Notes: a model not told the origin generated them from the sequence alone. DNA of 64,000 nucleotides from Hydractinia symbiolongicarpus (GCF_029227915.1 NC_079884.1:16866001-16930000), one strand, 5' to 3'; positions 26,321 through 37,225 are shown, numbered from the stretch's first letter. A program made the numbers and translations.

Positions 26321-28830
26321 TATTTTCAGAATTTTTTGCAGGAAAAGAACTTCGCAAACCAAAAAAAAATTAGGAAAATGTTAAAAATTTTCAGGGCTAA
26401 TAACGTTTTTGTGGGAATTTTTCATTTTTAAGTGACCAGTGATTTCCGTGTCGTGGACTCACAGTTTTACTCAGCAAAGGGAACTAATATATAAGACTAG
26501 CATAAATATAAGCAGGTACAACAACAACAACAGAAAAAATGCAAAATGTCCAACAAAATAAAAGGCGTCTAACAACCGTTACCTAAAAAGCGAAATCTGC
26601 TAAAATTAGGCTGTTCAGGCCATTTAAACAGCGTAGTTGCTCGCTTAGTTAATCTGTCAGCATGAAAGAGCTATTCTTTAGCTTTCCAACGAGGGGTCAT
26701 TTAACTCTCTAACATTTTTCGTTACAAAGTTATGAAGGTATAAAGATACCTAATTGGAGTCAAAAATTAAACAAATTCTTGCGCATCCTTCCATATAAAC
26801 ACTGGCAATGCTTTCGGACCTAAAAGGCGTATTATAGTACTTAAGAAATAGTCAAAATGATGGTATAATGCAGGTTAACAAAACTTGCTAAAAAAGAATC
26901 AAGCAGGGCTAATATTTGGTAGGAATAAAGACGAAGATAAATAGTACATGACGAAGTCGTATATTTTTACAAAATTTTATTGCGCATGCGCCAAATTACA
27001 ATACCAAATATGGTCAAAAGTGATAGGAATATAGGAAAAAAACGTCAATACATAATAGGTAAATGAATAAACATAGTGGTTATACTACCTAGTATTTTGC
27101 AAACAATATTATGTGGTATCACGTGATCTTTTGAATGTACATTTTACAGACCAGATTTATTGTAATTTACAGACCAGATCTAGAATACTGCAAAAAACTG
27201 AAATAACTAAAATAAAGGTAAGGATGTGAATAAGCAGGATGTTATATGGCAACTGTTTTGCGAAATAAATTATTCTTAACATGTGATATTCTAAAAAGTA
27301 CATTTTGCAGACCAGATACTACAGACCAGAATTTAAAAAAGACCTGATAAGCAAACAAAGACTTCAAATAATATGTGGGAATATGACTGAGAGGATATTT
27401 AAGCAAAATTAATTATGAAGTATCACATTATGTTTTAAAAAGTACATATTACTGACCAAACTCCTTGTAATTTACAGACCAGAACTGAACAAAATTTTAA
27501 ATAAAAAATAAAAACGTGAAAGAAAAATTACGATAAATAAATAAATAAATAAATAATGTTCTGCAAACTTCATAATTCTACACATAGATAAATATACTAA
27601 AATTTGTACTTAACAGGCACTCTTTTTCATGTGGCACTGTAAAATACAAAAGGTCCAGTGTACAGACCAAGCTTGCGTGATCAGTATTCGTTTTATTACC
27701 TGAGTGCATTTATATCCAGAATATAATTTTTTTTGTACACAAAGAATTTGTAGATGTTTCTTTAAAGTTGTTATTTCCAAGTCAGCAAGATAGGAAAACA
27801 AAACATGTTCGATTTCGAAACTTTTAGAATTCAATATCGTTCGATTTTAAACTTTTTTAAGTTCACAAAAACAAATTTGAATCATTGTTTATAAGAACTG
27901 AAACGAAAAGATGGTTTTAGGTAAGCGATTTTTTTGTGTGGTATAGAAATCGCATTTTTCATACAACTGTTGTTTTGTATCAGTCAGGTAATAAAAAAGG
28001 AAAGCATCATCTTTGTATATACATAGCATATATATATATAGATCATCGTTATTCATAGCAACATCTTCTTGTGAAAAGTTCAAATTACATTCCAAGTCGT
28101 CCATCACTTTGTACGAAGTTTTCTCTAGGCAAAAATATATTTCACATATAACAACATACATAACATATAACAAAAAATATCGTATCAGAGAATATTGCGA
28201 ACATGAACTAGAAAATTCTACTCAAAAAACACCATGACGACCTACTAAAACTACAAAACCAAAAAATCTACCTTTTCAAGATCTGTCAGTAAAGGAACAC
28301 CAACCATAGCTATTTACTTTAAATTTTCATTTATATACAGAAATCTTTGTGAATCACACTATTTTTAAAACTTAATACAATTCACAAGCATTTATTTCTA
28401 CAAATTGATTGATATATATTTCTCAGAAATTTCTTTTCGCAACTAAACTTTTTTTTTGTAAGGAAAGATTGAAATTTTAAAACAAAAAAAGGTTACGATA
28501 CATTTCCATTAGCCATTCATTACAACTACAAACTGCTCAAAATGTAAGAAAGGATAAAAAGTTGTATTAGAGCAAGTCACCACAACCTAGCTAGCTTGCT
28601 AGACAGCATTTAACAAATATTTACAATGCTCAATTTTGAGTGTAAAATTATATTTGAGCACTGTTGGGTAAAATCAACAAGATAAACGCCTGTACTTGGC
28701 ACATAACTAACTACTAACTAACCAATTAACTAACTATAGCTAACTAACTTGCAAACGTTATTTAGTATGTTCTAGAAATAGAGACAAAAAGGGGCGCCCG
28801 CAATACAATAACAGAGGACGCTTTTACTGA
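26321..28830. other. AT-rich gene-free stretch with ACAGACCAGA repeats
   Basis: No credible gene. Between about 27060 and 27500 a unit of about 155 bases recurs about three times, recognised by TATCACRTGATNTTTT, AAAGTACATTTT and ACAGACCAGA. An (AAAT)n run lies at 27530-27556, and a TAACTAAC-rich low-complexity tract at 28705-28750. Confidence 0.5.
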
Positions 28831-28912
28831 AATTAGGAACCAGCAGTAACCAGCAGTATTTCGAAGTAACCACCAGAGAATATTTTGAATAATGAACTAA
28901 TATGTGAATTGT

Positions 28913-29333
28913 AAACCAAATACAACGAAAAACACTATACGGATGAGAGTCCAAAAGGAGACATTTTTTTTCTTCTGGTAGACAAAGTTAAAGTTCGAAT
29001 GAATTAAATGAATTGAATGAATGAATTAACATTCAGCACAGTTTGAAGTCACGAGCGTGAGAGATACCTCTACTGCCATTCTATCCACTGTTGAGGAATC
29101 CATATCAAAGTTTATTTTTCGCAGCGATTACACACTTCCTTTAACGCTTCCTAAAAAATTATTCCGCTTTATCAGATTATTTATACCTCCATGATTTGAC
29201 CTAAGGATTTTCATTTTGCAATTCGTGTAGCCCAAATATAACGAAAAACGCTGTACGGAGGAGGGACCAAAACGAGACATTTTTTTCTTTTGGTAGACAA
29301 AATAAAGTTTGAATGAATTGAATGAATTAATAA
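28913..29333 (+). repeat. Direct repeat pair of about 110 bp
   Basis: 28913-29035 and 29225-29333 share AAATACAACGAAAAACACTATACGG-like sequence (with a few changes), GGAGACATTTTTTT, TGGTAGACAAA and GAATGAATTGAATGAATTA. Their spacing is about 310 bases. The repeat lies inside the left flank of the MULE-like element. Confidence 0.6.
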
Positions 29334-29584
29334 ATGTTGTGGAGAAACATCCTGGCATTGGATAGAAATATACGTTTGTTTTTCTCACATGGTTTGTTAG
29401 CATAATATAAAATATTGAGACTAAAGAAAATCTGTTGGTGTCCAGTGTTTAGATTGCCGCCATATTTGTTTTTGTTTGCTAGACTTTCGGTGCCGTTTAA
29501 CTAGAACGGCATTAGGATTATACCATTAACTTTCTTTTGCTTCGCATTCTTTTTTAAAGGGTTACAGAAGCTGTAAAAGAAACA

Positions 29585-31894
29585 ATGGAAGCTGAAAAGG
29601 TTCAGTTCACATTTACCATCCTTTCGACAGAACCAGAGTCAATGGAGTTGGATAAGAAGCCATCAGCTGAAAGAAGAAATAACTTGTTTTGTACATTGAA
29701 CGTGGAAAAGGTGCCAATTTCGGCAGCTAAAAGTGACGATAACGGTTCGTTTGTGTATAAAGGGAATCCTAAGAAATACTATTTCAAAAACGACGATGAC
29801 AATGTACAGATAACACATAAGTGTGACCAGGGCTGGTACATTTCAGAACGTCGAAGTTGTGCATCTCGGACACCAATATATGACCAAACGATAGTACCTG
29901 CTGCAAAAGTTTCCCTCTTATCTAGATGTTATCGAAAGAGCAAGGTGAATAATTTCACAAACCTAATAGCAACCATCAAGAATATGGACAGTGCAGAAAT
30001 GTGGCCTTACTATTACTACTTAAATAGATGGGATGATGGCACTGAAGGTGAATTTATTGTACCTAGACTTGGCAATGCCAAAAAGGCAACTGCTCTAGCA
30101 TATTATCGAAAAGATCCAAGCGTTTTTGACAAAATTGATAATGGATTAGAAAAGGGAATGTCGAATGATGAAATATATCTTCAGGTAAACAGATTCTGTC
30201 GAATCGGTTAGCAAAACATTGCATAGTTCTAAAATTGTGAGCAACAGAAAATATAATTCAATTATGAACACAGCCAACAAATCGGATGAAATGCATGAAG
30301 TTGAAAAGCTAGTGAAGCTAGTCAAAAATGAAGGCATTGTTTACAACATATGTTTTGAGAAAGATCGTTATTCAGCAATGAATATTATGCCACACATGCT
30401 TACTGACTTAAACGTTTTTGTGTGGACGATGACGGTGTTTTTACTGTAGACTCAACATTCCAGGTTGCTGATGGATTATGGCTTACCGACTCCACTTATC
30501 CATACAAAGCGTTAATCGATGGTAATGGGAAACATCCAGAATTTCCTGGACCCAGTCAATGGCACTGAAAAAAAAATACAAAGTCTTATCGAAGGTATAT
30601 GAGAGAAATTTGTCTCGCTAAGCCTGAGCTGAGGAACATTCGAAATGTGGGACATGATTTAGATGCTGCCATTGCATGTGGATTAAATGATGTATTAAAC
30701 GCTTCCAATCACCTCTGGTGTACCCAACACCTTCAAGAAGCTGATACGCGTAAACTTAGAAAGTTAAATGCGAACAACCGTAATGTGGACAGAATCATGG
30801 CAGACATTTATGGGACACAAAACAAAAATGTCCTCGAATTCGGATTAGCAGATGCTGAAGACAAAAACGATTTGCTGGTAAAATTGGAAAGTTTGGAAAG
30901 TACGTGGAAAAGCCTAGTGCCTTCTTTTTATACATGGTTTAAAAGGTACAGATTTGGAGTATTTGTGGAATGTCTTGTGTTGTCAGCAAGAGAAAGTAAA
31001 GGAATAAAAGGGAGGTATTACTCCAATGGACTAGAATTGAAACATCGCCTATTAAAAAAGAAACTCATTGACAACTATATTGGAACTGAAATTGGAGAAG
31101 TTTCCTTCTACCTTGAAAAATGAATTACTGAAAACGTCATCCATGAAATTAACAGAGCTTTTTATGGACAAGGAAAATACAGATTAGGTCCGGGATATCA
31201 GCAATTTTTTCGAGAACCTACGCTATTTTTGAAGTGGTCGAAAGAACGCCAATCTCCAAATCTAGATTCTTTTCTAAATTTTACTGCAAAAGCATATTTA
31301 TCTTACGTAAAGCCAAGTAAAGCAGGTCAAAAAGGAAATACAAAAGCAGGTCAAAAAAGAAGATGTAATCTTCCTAAACCACAATTCTTTTCTGAGCGAT
31401 CTTCATTTGCAATCGACATGGAAGTAACATCACCTAACCACAACATATCACCGGTTAAAATTTTATCAACAAATTGGAAAGTTAAATCGCCTGAAATCAC
31501 AACGAACGATATCTTCAATCCAGATAGAAGACCCACGAAACAATATACACTTGTTCATAAAAATGACAAAAAATCATTTCCAAAAACTGTGCAGCGCTGT
31601 CAAGAATGTTGTATCAGTTTCATGCCCCAATATTTTGTAACCGTAAAAACAAATTCTGATCGCGAATATACGGACAAAAACGGTCAAAAAAAGAAATCGT
31701 TTGGAAACGTGTATCTTTATTATATCACTACGTGTCTAAAAGAATTTGATCAAAACTTCAATTTCAATTTAATAAATGTACCGAAAGGAACACAGAACCA
31801 TCTCAAACCTTGGAGATACACAAGCTTAAAACAAAAGGCTGCAACATCGAGTAACTTATACAAACCCACATGTATATTTCGTTCTATTCAATAA
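29585..31894 (+). pseudogene. MULE-type DDE transposase, several breaks
   Basis: Frames 29585-30211, 30219-30449, 30440-30567, 30599-31123 and 31130-31894 read consecutively as one protein. Catalytic-type landmarks: Asp in GVFTVDSTFQVADG (about 30449), Asp in VGHDLDAAIACG (about 30657), a WCTQHLQEAD segment, and Glu in NGLELKHRLL (about 31045). The last part is basic and Cys/His-containing (CQECCISF), possibly DNA-binding. Breaks: stop near 30211, frame changes near 30420 and 30567, stop near 31121. The arrangement and the phrase FPGPSQWH fit a MULE-like family common in cnidarian and bivalve genomes; exact superfamily name is from memory. Confidence 0.65.
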
Positions 31895-32575
31895 GAGTTT
31901 TTTATACTTTTGTGACTTTGTTTCTTTTATATTATGGTATCTTTCCAAATTAAGTTGAAATAACAGCTTATAACTACAACTTCTGTGCAATCAAGTCAAT
32001 TTTAAGTCAGGCTATACTATATATAGTTTTTAACATTCTTCTATTTTGTTAATATCTGTTCAAATCTACTCATTTTGAAACATGTAGTGTGTGAACATAT
32101 TTTATCTTAGTTCAAGTTAAAATCTTATGCTTTCAATATGAACGTTTTTTACTTGAAACATGTTACAGTTTATTTTAAAGAATAAACTTCAATCCTGAAA
32201 ACACTATTTCCGTTCTGTTCTTTTTGTTTCCATAATTGGCGTTAGGCGGAATAAATAACTAAATAAATAACTTAAGTTAATTAACTATCGCGAATTCCGC
32301 GACTTTTATTCATATTTTCGAAAATTAATCTTCGCGGAATGCATTTTATTGGACCTTGTGAAAACAACTTAAAAGTAGTTAATTAGCAAGAACAACATAA
32401 AGTATCAGAAAAAAGCCCTTGGAACTAGGTGCCCTTTTATTTATCATACTTGGTAGTTTAAAGTCATGAAGTGTTGTGCGTAAAAATCACAACACCTTTG
32501 CCCCGCTGTTGCTGCTTTATCTGGAGTAAATTAATAATAACTGCTCGTTCTCTTGTGGTTACTTAAAAATACTGG
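31895..32575. other. AT-rich 3' part of the MULE-like element, no gene seen
   Basis: Non-coding. It contains a small palindromic block CGCGAATTCCGCG near 32288, with TTCGCGGAA near 32333, which may be another short insertion. Confidence 0.4.
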
Positions 32576-32839
32576 TGGTTCTCTGGTGGTTACTTCGAAA
32601 TACTGCTGGTTACTGCTGGTTCCTACTTTTAGTATCTACGAACAGAGGATGGAGAAAAAAACTTTGTTTTCTTTGCTAAAACATTGCGTTGTTGTAAAAA
32701 CTCTTATACAAACTTACAAAAGTGTCATTGAAGAGTGTTTTCCTGAGTGAAAACCAAAAAATAGTTCAAATCTAGTACTTTTTCTCAAAATATGAAGTTT
32801 TTATTTACCTGATTTTTTTACTTCAAGCAATTCATTTGT

Positions 32840-33016
32840 ATGGGTAACTGTGATCACCCAGGGCGCTGGGTATGGGTTAAACCATCCAGTAACCCCGACA
32901 GTGCAGAAATAAAAAAACCAGTAATGCAGGCTGCTGCTGTTGTACCGCGGGACATACCACATGTCACAAGGCCTGGGATAGAAGTATTACGACCTATGCG
33001 CGCTAATAAGCAGTAA
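32840..33016 (+). CDS. Small protein with N-terminal MGN (possible myristoylation site)
   Basis: 58 residues beginning MGNCDHPGRWVWVKPSSN, then proline- and valine-rich. MGNC is compatible with N-myristoylation, frequent in virion proteins. A hairpin (AAAGGTG...CACCTTT) begins at the stop codon, as for other genes of the element. No AATAAA motif is directly upstream, so the start is less certain. Confidence 0.45.
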   Translation: MGNCDHPGRWVWVKPSSNPDSAEIKKPVMQAAAVVPRDIPHVTRPGIEVLRPMRANKQ

Positions 33017-33039
33017 AGGTGTTGTGAGACACCACCTTT
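33015..33039 (+). terminator. Hairpin at the end of the MGN protein gene
   Basis: AAAGGTG, 11-base loop, CACCTTT (with an alternative GGTGT/ACACC pairing), overlapping the stop at 33014-33016. Confidence 0.45.
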
Positions 33040-33059
33040 ACACAAAGCTGCAAATAAAA

Positions 33060-33530
33060 ATGGAGTTATTGCTATTAATCGCGATAATTCTTCCGTATAT
33101 ATTGATACTTACATTCATCTGTAGATGCCGCCTTATAATAAATAGTATGTCTGAATTAGTTGATATTTTTGATGCTGTAGATACACCAGCAGAAACGCTT
33201 GATCAAAAACCTATAGACAAACATCAACCCCTTAAAGATGCTCGCAAAACCAAGCCACACCTCTTAGGAAAAAAATGTATCGAGGTATTTTTAGACAAAG
33301 CATCACCCGAGGCTATTGAGAAAATACATGCTGAGTTTGTTGAACGCGACCTCCACGAGAAAGGAGAGAAGACTGCAAAGGCATTGTCAACTCACGCCCT
33401 TAGGCTATATAGCAAAGCTATCGGTAAGCTTATACAACTGGATAGTCCCGAAGGCCTTTGTCATGATTTAGAAAACGATCAGGGAATCCATGGCCGACTT
33501 GGGTATTCTCGTCTATGCAGCCTTTGGTAA
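33060..33530 (+). CDS. Hydrophobic-leader plus helical protein of the Polinton-like element
   Basis: One open frame from 33060 (after AAATAAAA) has a 20-residue hydrophobic leader (LLLLIAIILPYILILTF) and runs into MSELVDIFDAVDTPAE at 33147, which has its own AATAAATAGT upstream. Either it is a single 156-residue membrane-anchored protein or two genes joined after loss of a stop; the second ATG is probably the start of the soluble part. The soluble part is charged and helical, with no recognised domain. Confidence 0.5.
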   Translation: MELLLLIAIILPYILILTFICRCRLIINSMSELVDIFDAVDTPAETLDQKPIDKHQPLKDARKTKPHLLGKKCIEVFLDKASPEAIEKIHAEFVERDLHEKGEKTAKALSTHALRLYSKAIGKLIQLDSPEGLCHDLENDQGIHGRLGYSRLCSLW

Positions 33531-33618
33531 GTTCCTCGCCCCCTTACTCGTTGCGGCCCACACGATAAACCATACAAAACTGTCTAAACAGGGATCACCG
33601 ATTTGGAGGAACCAATGA
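33490..33618 (+). CDS. Very small membrane protein
   Basis: 42 residues, MADLGILVYAAFGKFLAPLL and a short basic tail, overlapping the end of the preceding gene in another frame. One hydrophobic helix. Coding status rests on composition and compact arrangement only. Confidence 0.35.
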   Translation: MADLGILVYAAFGKFLAPLLVAAHTINHTKLSKQGSPIWRNQ

Positions 33619-33671
33619 ATGATACAAGCTCTCCATCATAAAAATGGAAGTGATTTTGTATATTATAAGAA

Positions 33672-33953
33672 ATGAACACTGAACAATCGCAAGAACAGAG
33701 GGTAATAACAAAACCAGTGAAACATCCTGGTAGAGTAGCCCAAGGGCACAAGCTAGCCGCGCTTATGAAGAAAAGGAAAGAAGATCTGAAACAACAAGAG
33801 GGTGCTGTACAACCCCCAGTCAAAACCTCTTCTGGGGACACTTCTATACAGTCAAACAGTGGATATATCTATGGCGCTGGAGGCCTTATTGCAATAATCG
33901 CCTGTATTGGAGGTGTATATTATATTTTATGGAAAAAATCCACGGGTACCTAG
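33672..33953 (+). CDS. Basic protein with C-terminal transmembrane segment
   Basis: 93 residues: a Gln/Lys-rich basic N-terminal half (KPVKHPGRVAQGHKLAALMK) and a glycine-rich transmembrane helix (YGAGGLIAIIACIGGVYYIL) followed by WKKS. After the TAG at 33951-33953 the frame stays open for a further 21 codons to a TGA at 34017-34019, so the stop may be a recent mutation or a leaky one (context TAGCAGGC). Function unknown. Confidence 0.5.
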   Translation: MNTEQSQEQRVITKPVKHPGRVAQGHKLAALMKKRKEDLKQQEGAVQPPVKTSSGDTSIQSNSGYIYGAGGLIAIIACIGGVYYILWKKSTGT

Positions 33954-34034
33954 CAGGCTGCACCAGCGGTTCAGCAAAAACCTTCAAAGGCAGATATTGA
34001 TATTTTAAAGATGCGCTGAGCCCTATAATAAAGA

Positions 34035-34301
34035 ATGAGTTCGAATATTAACCCTCAGCAAAAGGAAATCATTGATATGATATATGAGACCGTGGTCGAC
34101 CTCGGTTTTACTTTCGCTTACGCGATACTCGGTAAACGATTTATAGGAACCTCGAGCCCCAGCACAAAACTCGACACGAATGATGTGATGAAGATGATCG
34201 CATATTTTACCGCAGGGCAAGGAAGCCGCAGGATAGCCGTTTCAAAAGGGTTCTATCGTCCCAAAACCCAAGTAAGCACTGGAAATGTTTGCACAAGTTG
34301 A
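34035..34301 (+). CDS. Small conserved-looking protein upstream of the ATPase
   Basis: 88 residues from an ATG preceded by TATAATAAAGA. N-terminal helix (QKEIIDMIYETVVDLGFTFAY), then a hydrophobic patch and a basic, Ser/Thr-rich end. It is followed by the ATPase after 4 bases. No family recognised. Confidence 0.45.
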   Translation: MSSNINPQQKEIIDMIYETVVDLGFTFAYAILGKRFIGTSSPSTKLDTNDVMKMIAYFTAGQGSRRIAVSKGFYRPKTQVSTGNVCTS

Positions 34302-34305
34302 ATAA

Positions 34306-34866
34306 ATGACCTTGGATATCGTAAAAAAACCCCATACGGCTATTTTCACAGGCCTTACTTCTTGTGGAAAAACGCAAAGAGTTCTCGATCTTTTGGAGCA
34401 TGAATATCGACACTATTTCCAAAACATCATAATTTTGTGTCCTACTCTCAGGTGGAACACCACTTACTTGGAAAGACCATCGCTTTGGAAGGATGATTAT
34501 GTGTTTTTGATAGAACCGCACGATCAATTGTTTGAATGGATAGCCAAGTTATCAAACCTCCTGGCAGGAGAGGAGATGTTGTTTATCGTTGATGACATGA
34601 TGAACTCGCGATCAGCAGTAGACACAGGAAGCATAGCTTATGGTTGTTAACTCAAAGTTATACGGCTTTACCAAAAAATCTCCGCCGCCAGAAAAAAATG
34701 CTATTTACATGGTATCCCTCGGAGCGTTCTGATATTAAAATGATTGATGAAGAAACGAACCTTATCGAGGATTGGGAGCCTATCAAAACCCAGTTTAAAA
34801 AAATCCAAACATGCCTGTTTGTATATTAGATTGGAACACCCTAGGGCCTGGAGTGTTCTAGAATAA
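34306..34866 (+). pseudogene. A32-like packaging ATPase (Walker A and B present, frameshifted)
   Basis: Walker A is GLTSCGKT near residue 15, followed by IIILCPTLRWNTTYLER, then Walker B EMLFIVDDM near residue 97. Downstream segments HSLWLLTQSY, MLFTWYPSE and the C-terminal IRLEHPRAWS align with copy 1. Relative to copy 1 about 30 bases are missing near 34610-34640 with a frame change, and a second frameshift lies near 34812. This family (poxvirus A32-like, HerA/FtsK superfamily) pumps DNA into capsids, so its presence supports a once-virion-forming element. The start at 34306 has GAATAAATG. Confidence 0.75.
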
Positions 34867-34956
34867 ATGTCATATATCAGAACATTAGAGATTGCGGGAC
34901 TCCGTCAGAGATATGTACCACATGCTTATAATCCGGGAAGGATAATGTTATTATGA
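34867..34956 (+). CDS. Possible 29-residue protein between ATPase and BRO remnant
   Basis: Starts at GAATAAATG immediately after the ATPase end and reads MSYIRTLEIAGLRQRYVPHA and nine more residues. It may instead be the decayed start of another gene. No homology seen to the gene in the corresponding slot of copy 1. Confidence 0.3.
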   Translation: MSYIRTLEIAGLRQRYVPHAYNPGRIMLL

Positions 34957-35682
34957 TTTTTCGTAAACATACAACACCTGAAAATGATAAATACCATAAT
35001 CTTCCATATTACTGCGCCCGCGTACAAAGACGTGGTATTTTAAAGAAAAGGAGGTGGATCAGGCTTCAATTTCCAGAGCCTGAAGAGATCGTTGTTATTG
35101 ATAACGCCAATACCATGCATGCGTTTAATAGGTTCGAGAAAGAGGGTCATATGGAGCGATACATATGCCACTTCAGGCTTATTGATAGATAGATAGATAG
35201 ATAGATGTGCATATTTTACATGGCTAGCCTCACAAATATCGAGGGATATACCCTGTCTATTATTTCCAGGAGGGGCCATGGCTTAGATGGAGAGTCCTAG
35301 AGTATTTAATGCTCATTTTGAGCTACGCAGACCCAATTAGTAGGGCCCACGCTCTACTAGACAACTCCCGGCAACATCCAACGGCCCACACGGTGTGCCA
35401 TCTCCCCAATTTCCCTCACATGGCTTGGGTTAACCCGGGGCTATGGTAACATTCACTCGCCCATGTTGAATCGCCGTCAAGAGGAATCGAACCCCGGTCT
35501 CCCGCACAGAGTACGAAAGCTATAACCACTAATCTACGGCGCCACAAAGTAATTGCTCCCTACCGGGCTCGATCCCAGGTACCTTCGGATGAAAGCGCAG
35601 ACCAATGACCACAGGACCGCCTTGACCTGATCTTACTCGCGACGACTTATACGACCTGGGTGATCCAGCATTAGAAGATTAG
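34953..35682 (+). pseudogene. BRO-family remnant, C-terminal domain only, split by a SINE
   Basis: The part 34953-35180 matches the C-terminal domain of the copy 1 BRO protein (YHNLPYYCARVQRRG, MHAFNRFEKEGHME and CHFRL). After the SINE the frame LTRDDLYDLGDPALED runs to a stop at 35680-35682, 8 bases before a hairpin, which is exactly where the copy 1 BRO gene ends relative to its own hairpin. The Bro-N domain and coiled coil are absent. Confidence 0.6.
35183..35622 (-). repeat. tRNA-derived SINE with two tRNA-like heads and a (TATC)n tail
   Basis: Read on the minus strand, the 5' part (35622-35560) has TGGTCATTGG (box A-like) and GGGATCGAGCCC (box B-like). A second tRNA-like unit follows (35543-35471) with TAGATTAGTGGTTATAGC, GGTTCGATTCC and complementary acceptor-like ends CGCCGT/ACGGCG. 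A ~270-base body and a tail of six TATC units end the element. Spliced out, the two parts of the BRO remnant come together. No clear target-site duplication was seen. Confidence 0.65.
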
Positions 35683-35690
35683 GCATAAGT

Positions 35691-35715
35691 TTTTGTGTGT
35701 TCATAACACACAAAA
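35691..35715. terminator. Hairpin between BRO remnant and integrase (convergent)
   Basis: TTTTGTGTGTT, loop CAT, AACACACAAAA: a perfect 11-bp stem. Confidence 0.65.
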
Positions 35716-35737
35716 TCGAGAATTTTTCACCAATCTT

Positions 35738-36764
35738 TCACATGCTCTGGGGGTGCCGAGGTACCCTCGGGTACACTAGCATGAGCTCTTCTGCCACAAA
35801 GCTTCGATCAGGCGCTCCTGCGGAGCCGCTAGGCGATCCATCTGCCAAATAATATAGGAGGCGTGTACCTATACGGTCCAGCCTGTATGTACGCTTCGAC
35901 CAATAGGCATCCGTTGCACGTCTTTTTTGATCACCATGTTCCTCGCCGGGTTGCAGCAAGTATAGATATAAACCGTCATAAAGGCTTTTCCTGCCCGTCA
36001 GGACGGAGCCGCAGGCGATCGCTTTTTGCAAGTGGTACGTCATCGAGCTTAATGGCTTTTGAAGGTTTCATACCAATCACAGCGGTTTTGGTGTTGTTCA
36101 AACTCTTTGCGATAGTGTACAGATTCTTGACCCATATACTGCTAGTTTCGTCAGTGAGCAGCTCTTGTGCGTCCTGAGATTTGAACAATCTCTCCGCAAG
36201 CACCTTGTTGTAGGACTCCACAAACGCCGTGAATGTATGATGGTATTTGGTAGTTGCCCGCTTGATCTTGACACCCTCGCCTTCCAACAGCTTCGTAACA
36301 TCTGATTTAAACTCACTACCGTTGTCACATTGGAATATACTTGGATATTTGAGGGGTCCGGCTTTATATGTATCCTTGAGCATGTCAGCGACATCGCTAG
36401 CCTTTTTCGTTCTCAAGGGTCTAGGTACTTTATAGAGCGAAGCCACATCGATGCCCGTAAGTATATATTTGTATGTATTACCATACAGCTTATCATGGGG
36501 CATGTACAAGAGATCAAACTGGTGCATCTCATTGGGTCTAGTTATGATGAAATGAGGGTAATTGATACGCTTCGGGCTTTTGATATGTCTAAGTCACAAG
36601 AGCTGACGAGATAGCCAATGTATAATTTTCTTCTTTGAGAGGCCACTCTGCTCGGAGAGTAGTTTAATGGCCTTTCTCCCGATCCATAGATTTTCGGGTT
36701 GGTAATAGATGCTGCTTAATTTTTCAGCTTCTTCGGTTGTAACAATATGCTTTGATTTTGACAT
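35738..36764 (-). pseudogene. Polinton-type integrase (DDE motif present; one nonsense, one frameshift)
   Basis: Starts at 36764 after CTAATAAAC. N-terminal region HIVTTEEAEKLSSIYYQP, then first Asp in LTGIDVASLYK, second Asp in QCDNGSEFKSD and Glu in FVESYNKVLAERL, i.e. the full D,D,E set of retrovirus-like/Polinton integrases. The C-terminal domain has PGEEHGDQKRRATD and RTYRLDRI. Breaks: TGA at 36594-36596, where copy 1 has Trp, and a frame change near 36000-36030, within a GC-rich mini-insert. A second mini-insert lies near 35810-35845 (DGSPSGSA). Chromosomal integration of the element is the expected role. Confidence 0.75.
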
Positions 36765-36788
36765 GTTTATTAGATGTCAAAATATGCC

Positions 36789-37187
36789 TTACATATACTT
36801 GTACACCGCAAAAACCATAAGTGCTAAGGACCCTACGATGAACGTCAGCTCGCCGTCTTGTTGCTGTTTGCTGGGTATATAGTAGTCGGAGAGTTTGGGA
36901 GCTTTTTCGATCGTCGCGATATAGTACTGTCGCATACCTTCATCGAGTCCTTTAAGACTCTCGCCAGCTTGACGCTTAAGCTCCCGTTGCTGATTGTACC
37001 ATTCGATCTTCGCTTGATGATCCCGCACCCACTGCGCCTGAGCGGCTTGGAGTTGTTCAATAGCTTCATCGTGTCTTTTGCGCTCTTCTTCGCCGTGCCC
37101 ACTTAGTTTGCTGAAGAGATAGTTACTCCCCGAGAATGCTAGAGCGTTAATTATTGCTCCACCTGCAAGTACTGCTATGCTTGCCAT
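36789..37187 (-). CDS. Small protein with two membrane segments (copy 2)
   Basis: 132 residues, intact, about 85 percent identical by eye to 10680-11078: N-terminal VLAGGAIINALAFSGSNYL, charged central helix, C-terminal IVGSLALMVFAVYK. It keeps the same place between MCP and integrase. Its survival intact next to broken neighbours may be chance or may reflect recent decay. Confidence 0.65.
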   Translation of the reverse strand: MASIAVLAGGAIINALAFSGSNYLFSKLSGHGEEERKRHDEAIEQLQAAQAQWVRDHQAKIEWYNQQRELKRQAGESLKGLDEGMRQYYIATIEKAPKLSDYYIPSKQQQDGELTFIVGSLALMVFAVYKYM

Positions 37188-37193
37188 GTTTAG

Positions 37194-37209
37194 TTTGTAG
37201 GTCTACAAA
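37194..37209 (-). terminator. Hairpin downstream of the MCP pseudogene
   Basis: TTTGTAG, GT, CTACAAA: a 7-bp stem 17 bases beyond the MCP end on the minus strand, with TTTTGTAGGTCTTAA repeated just before it. Confidence 0.45.
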
Positions 37210-37225
37210 ACAAATTTTGTAGGTC

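Larger units (their letters stand above)
28832..32628 (+). mobile_element. MULE-like DNA transposon, decayed
   Basis: A ~50-bp inverted repeat (GGTTACTTCGAAATACTGCT, TACTGCTGGTTCCTA in the right arm) lies at 28832-28884 and 32576-32628 and flanks the transposase remains. The arms are low-complexity inside but match over nearly the whole length. No clear target-site duplication was found. Confidence 0.5.

Noticed and set aside
24000-28830. Hidden small genes or an RNA gene in the long gene-free interval
   Set aside because: Only short Phe/Lys/Asn-rich frames typical of AT-rich DNA; no tRNA boxes or conserved RNA structure recognised.
35178-35645. A functional tRNA gene
   Set aside because: The box B and acceptor-like ends are good, but the anticodon arm pairs poorly, and the unit continues into a SINE body with a TATC tail.
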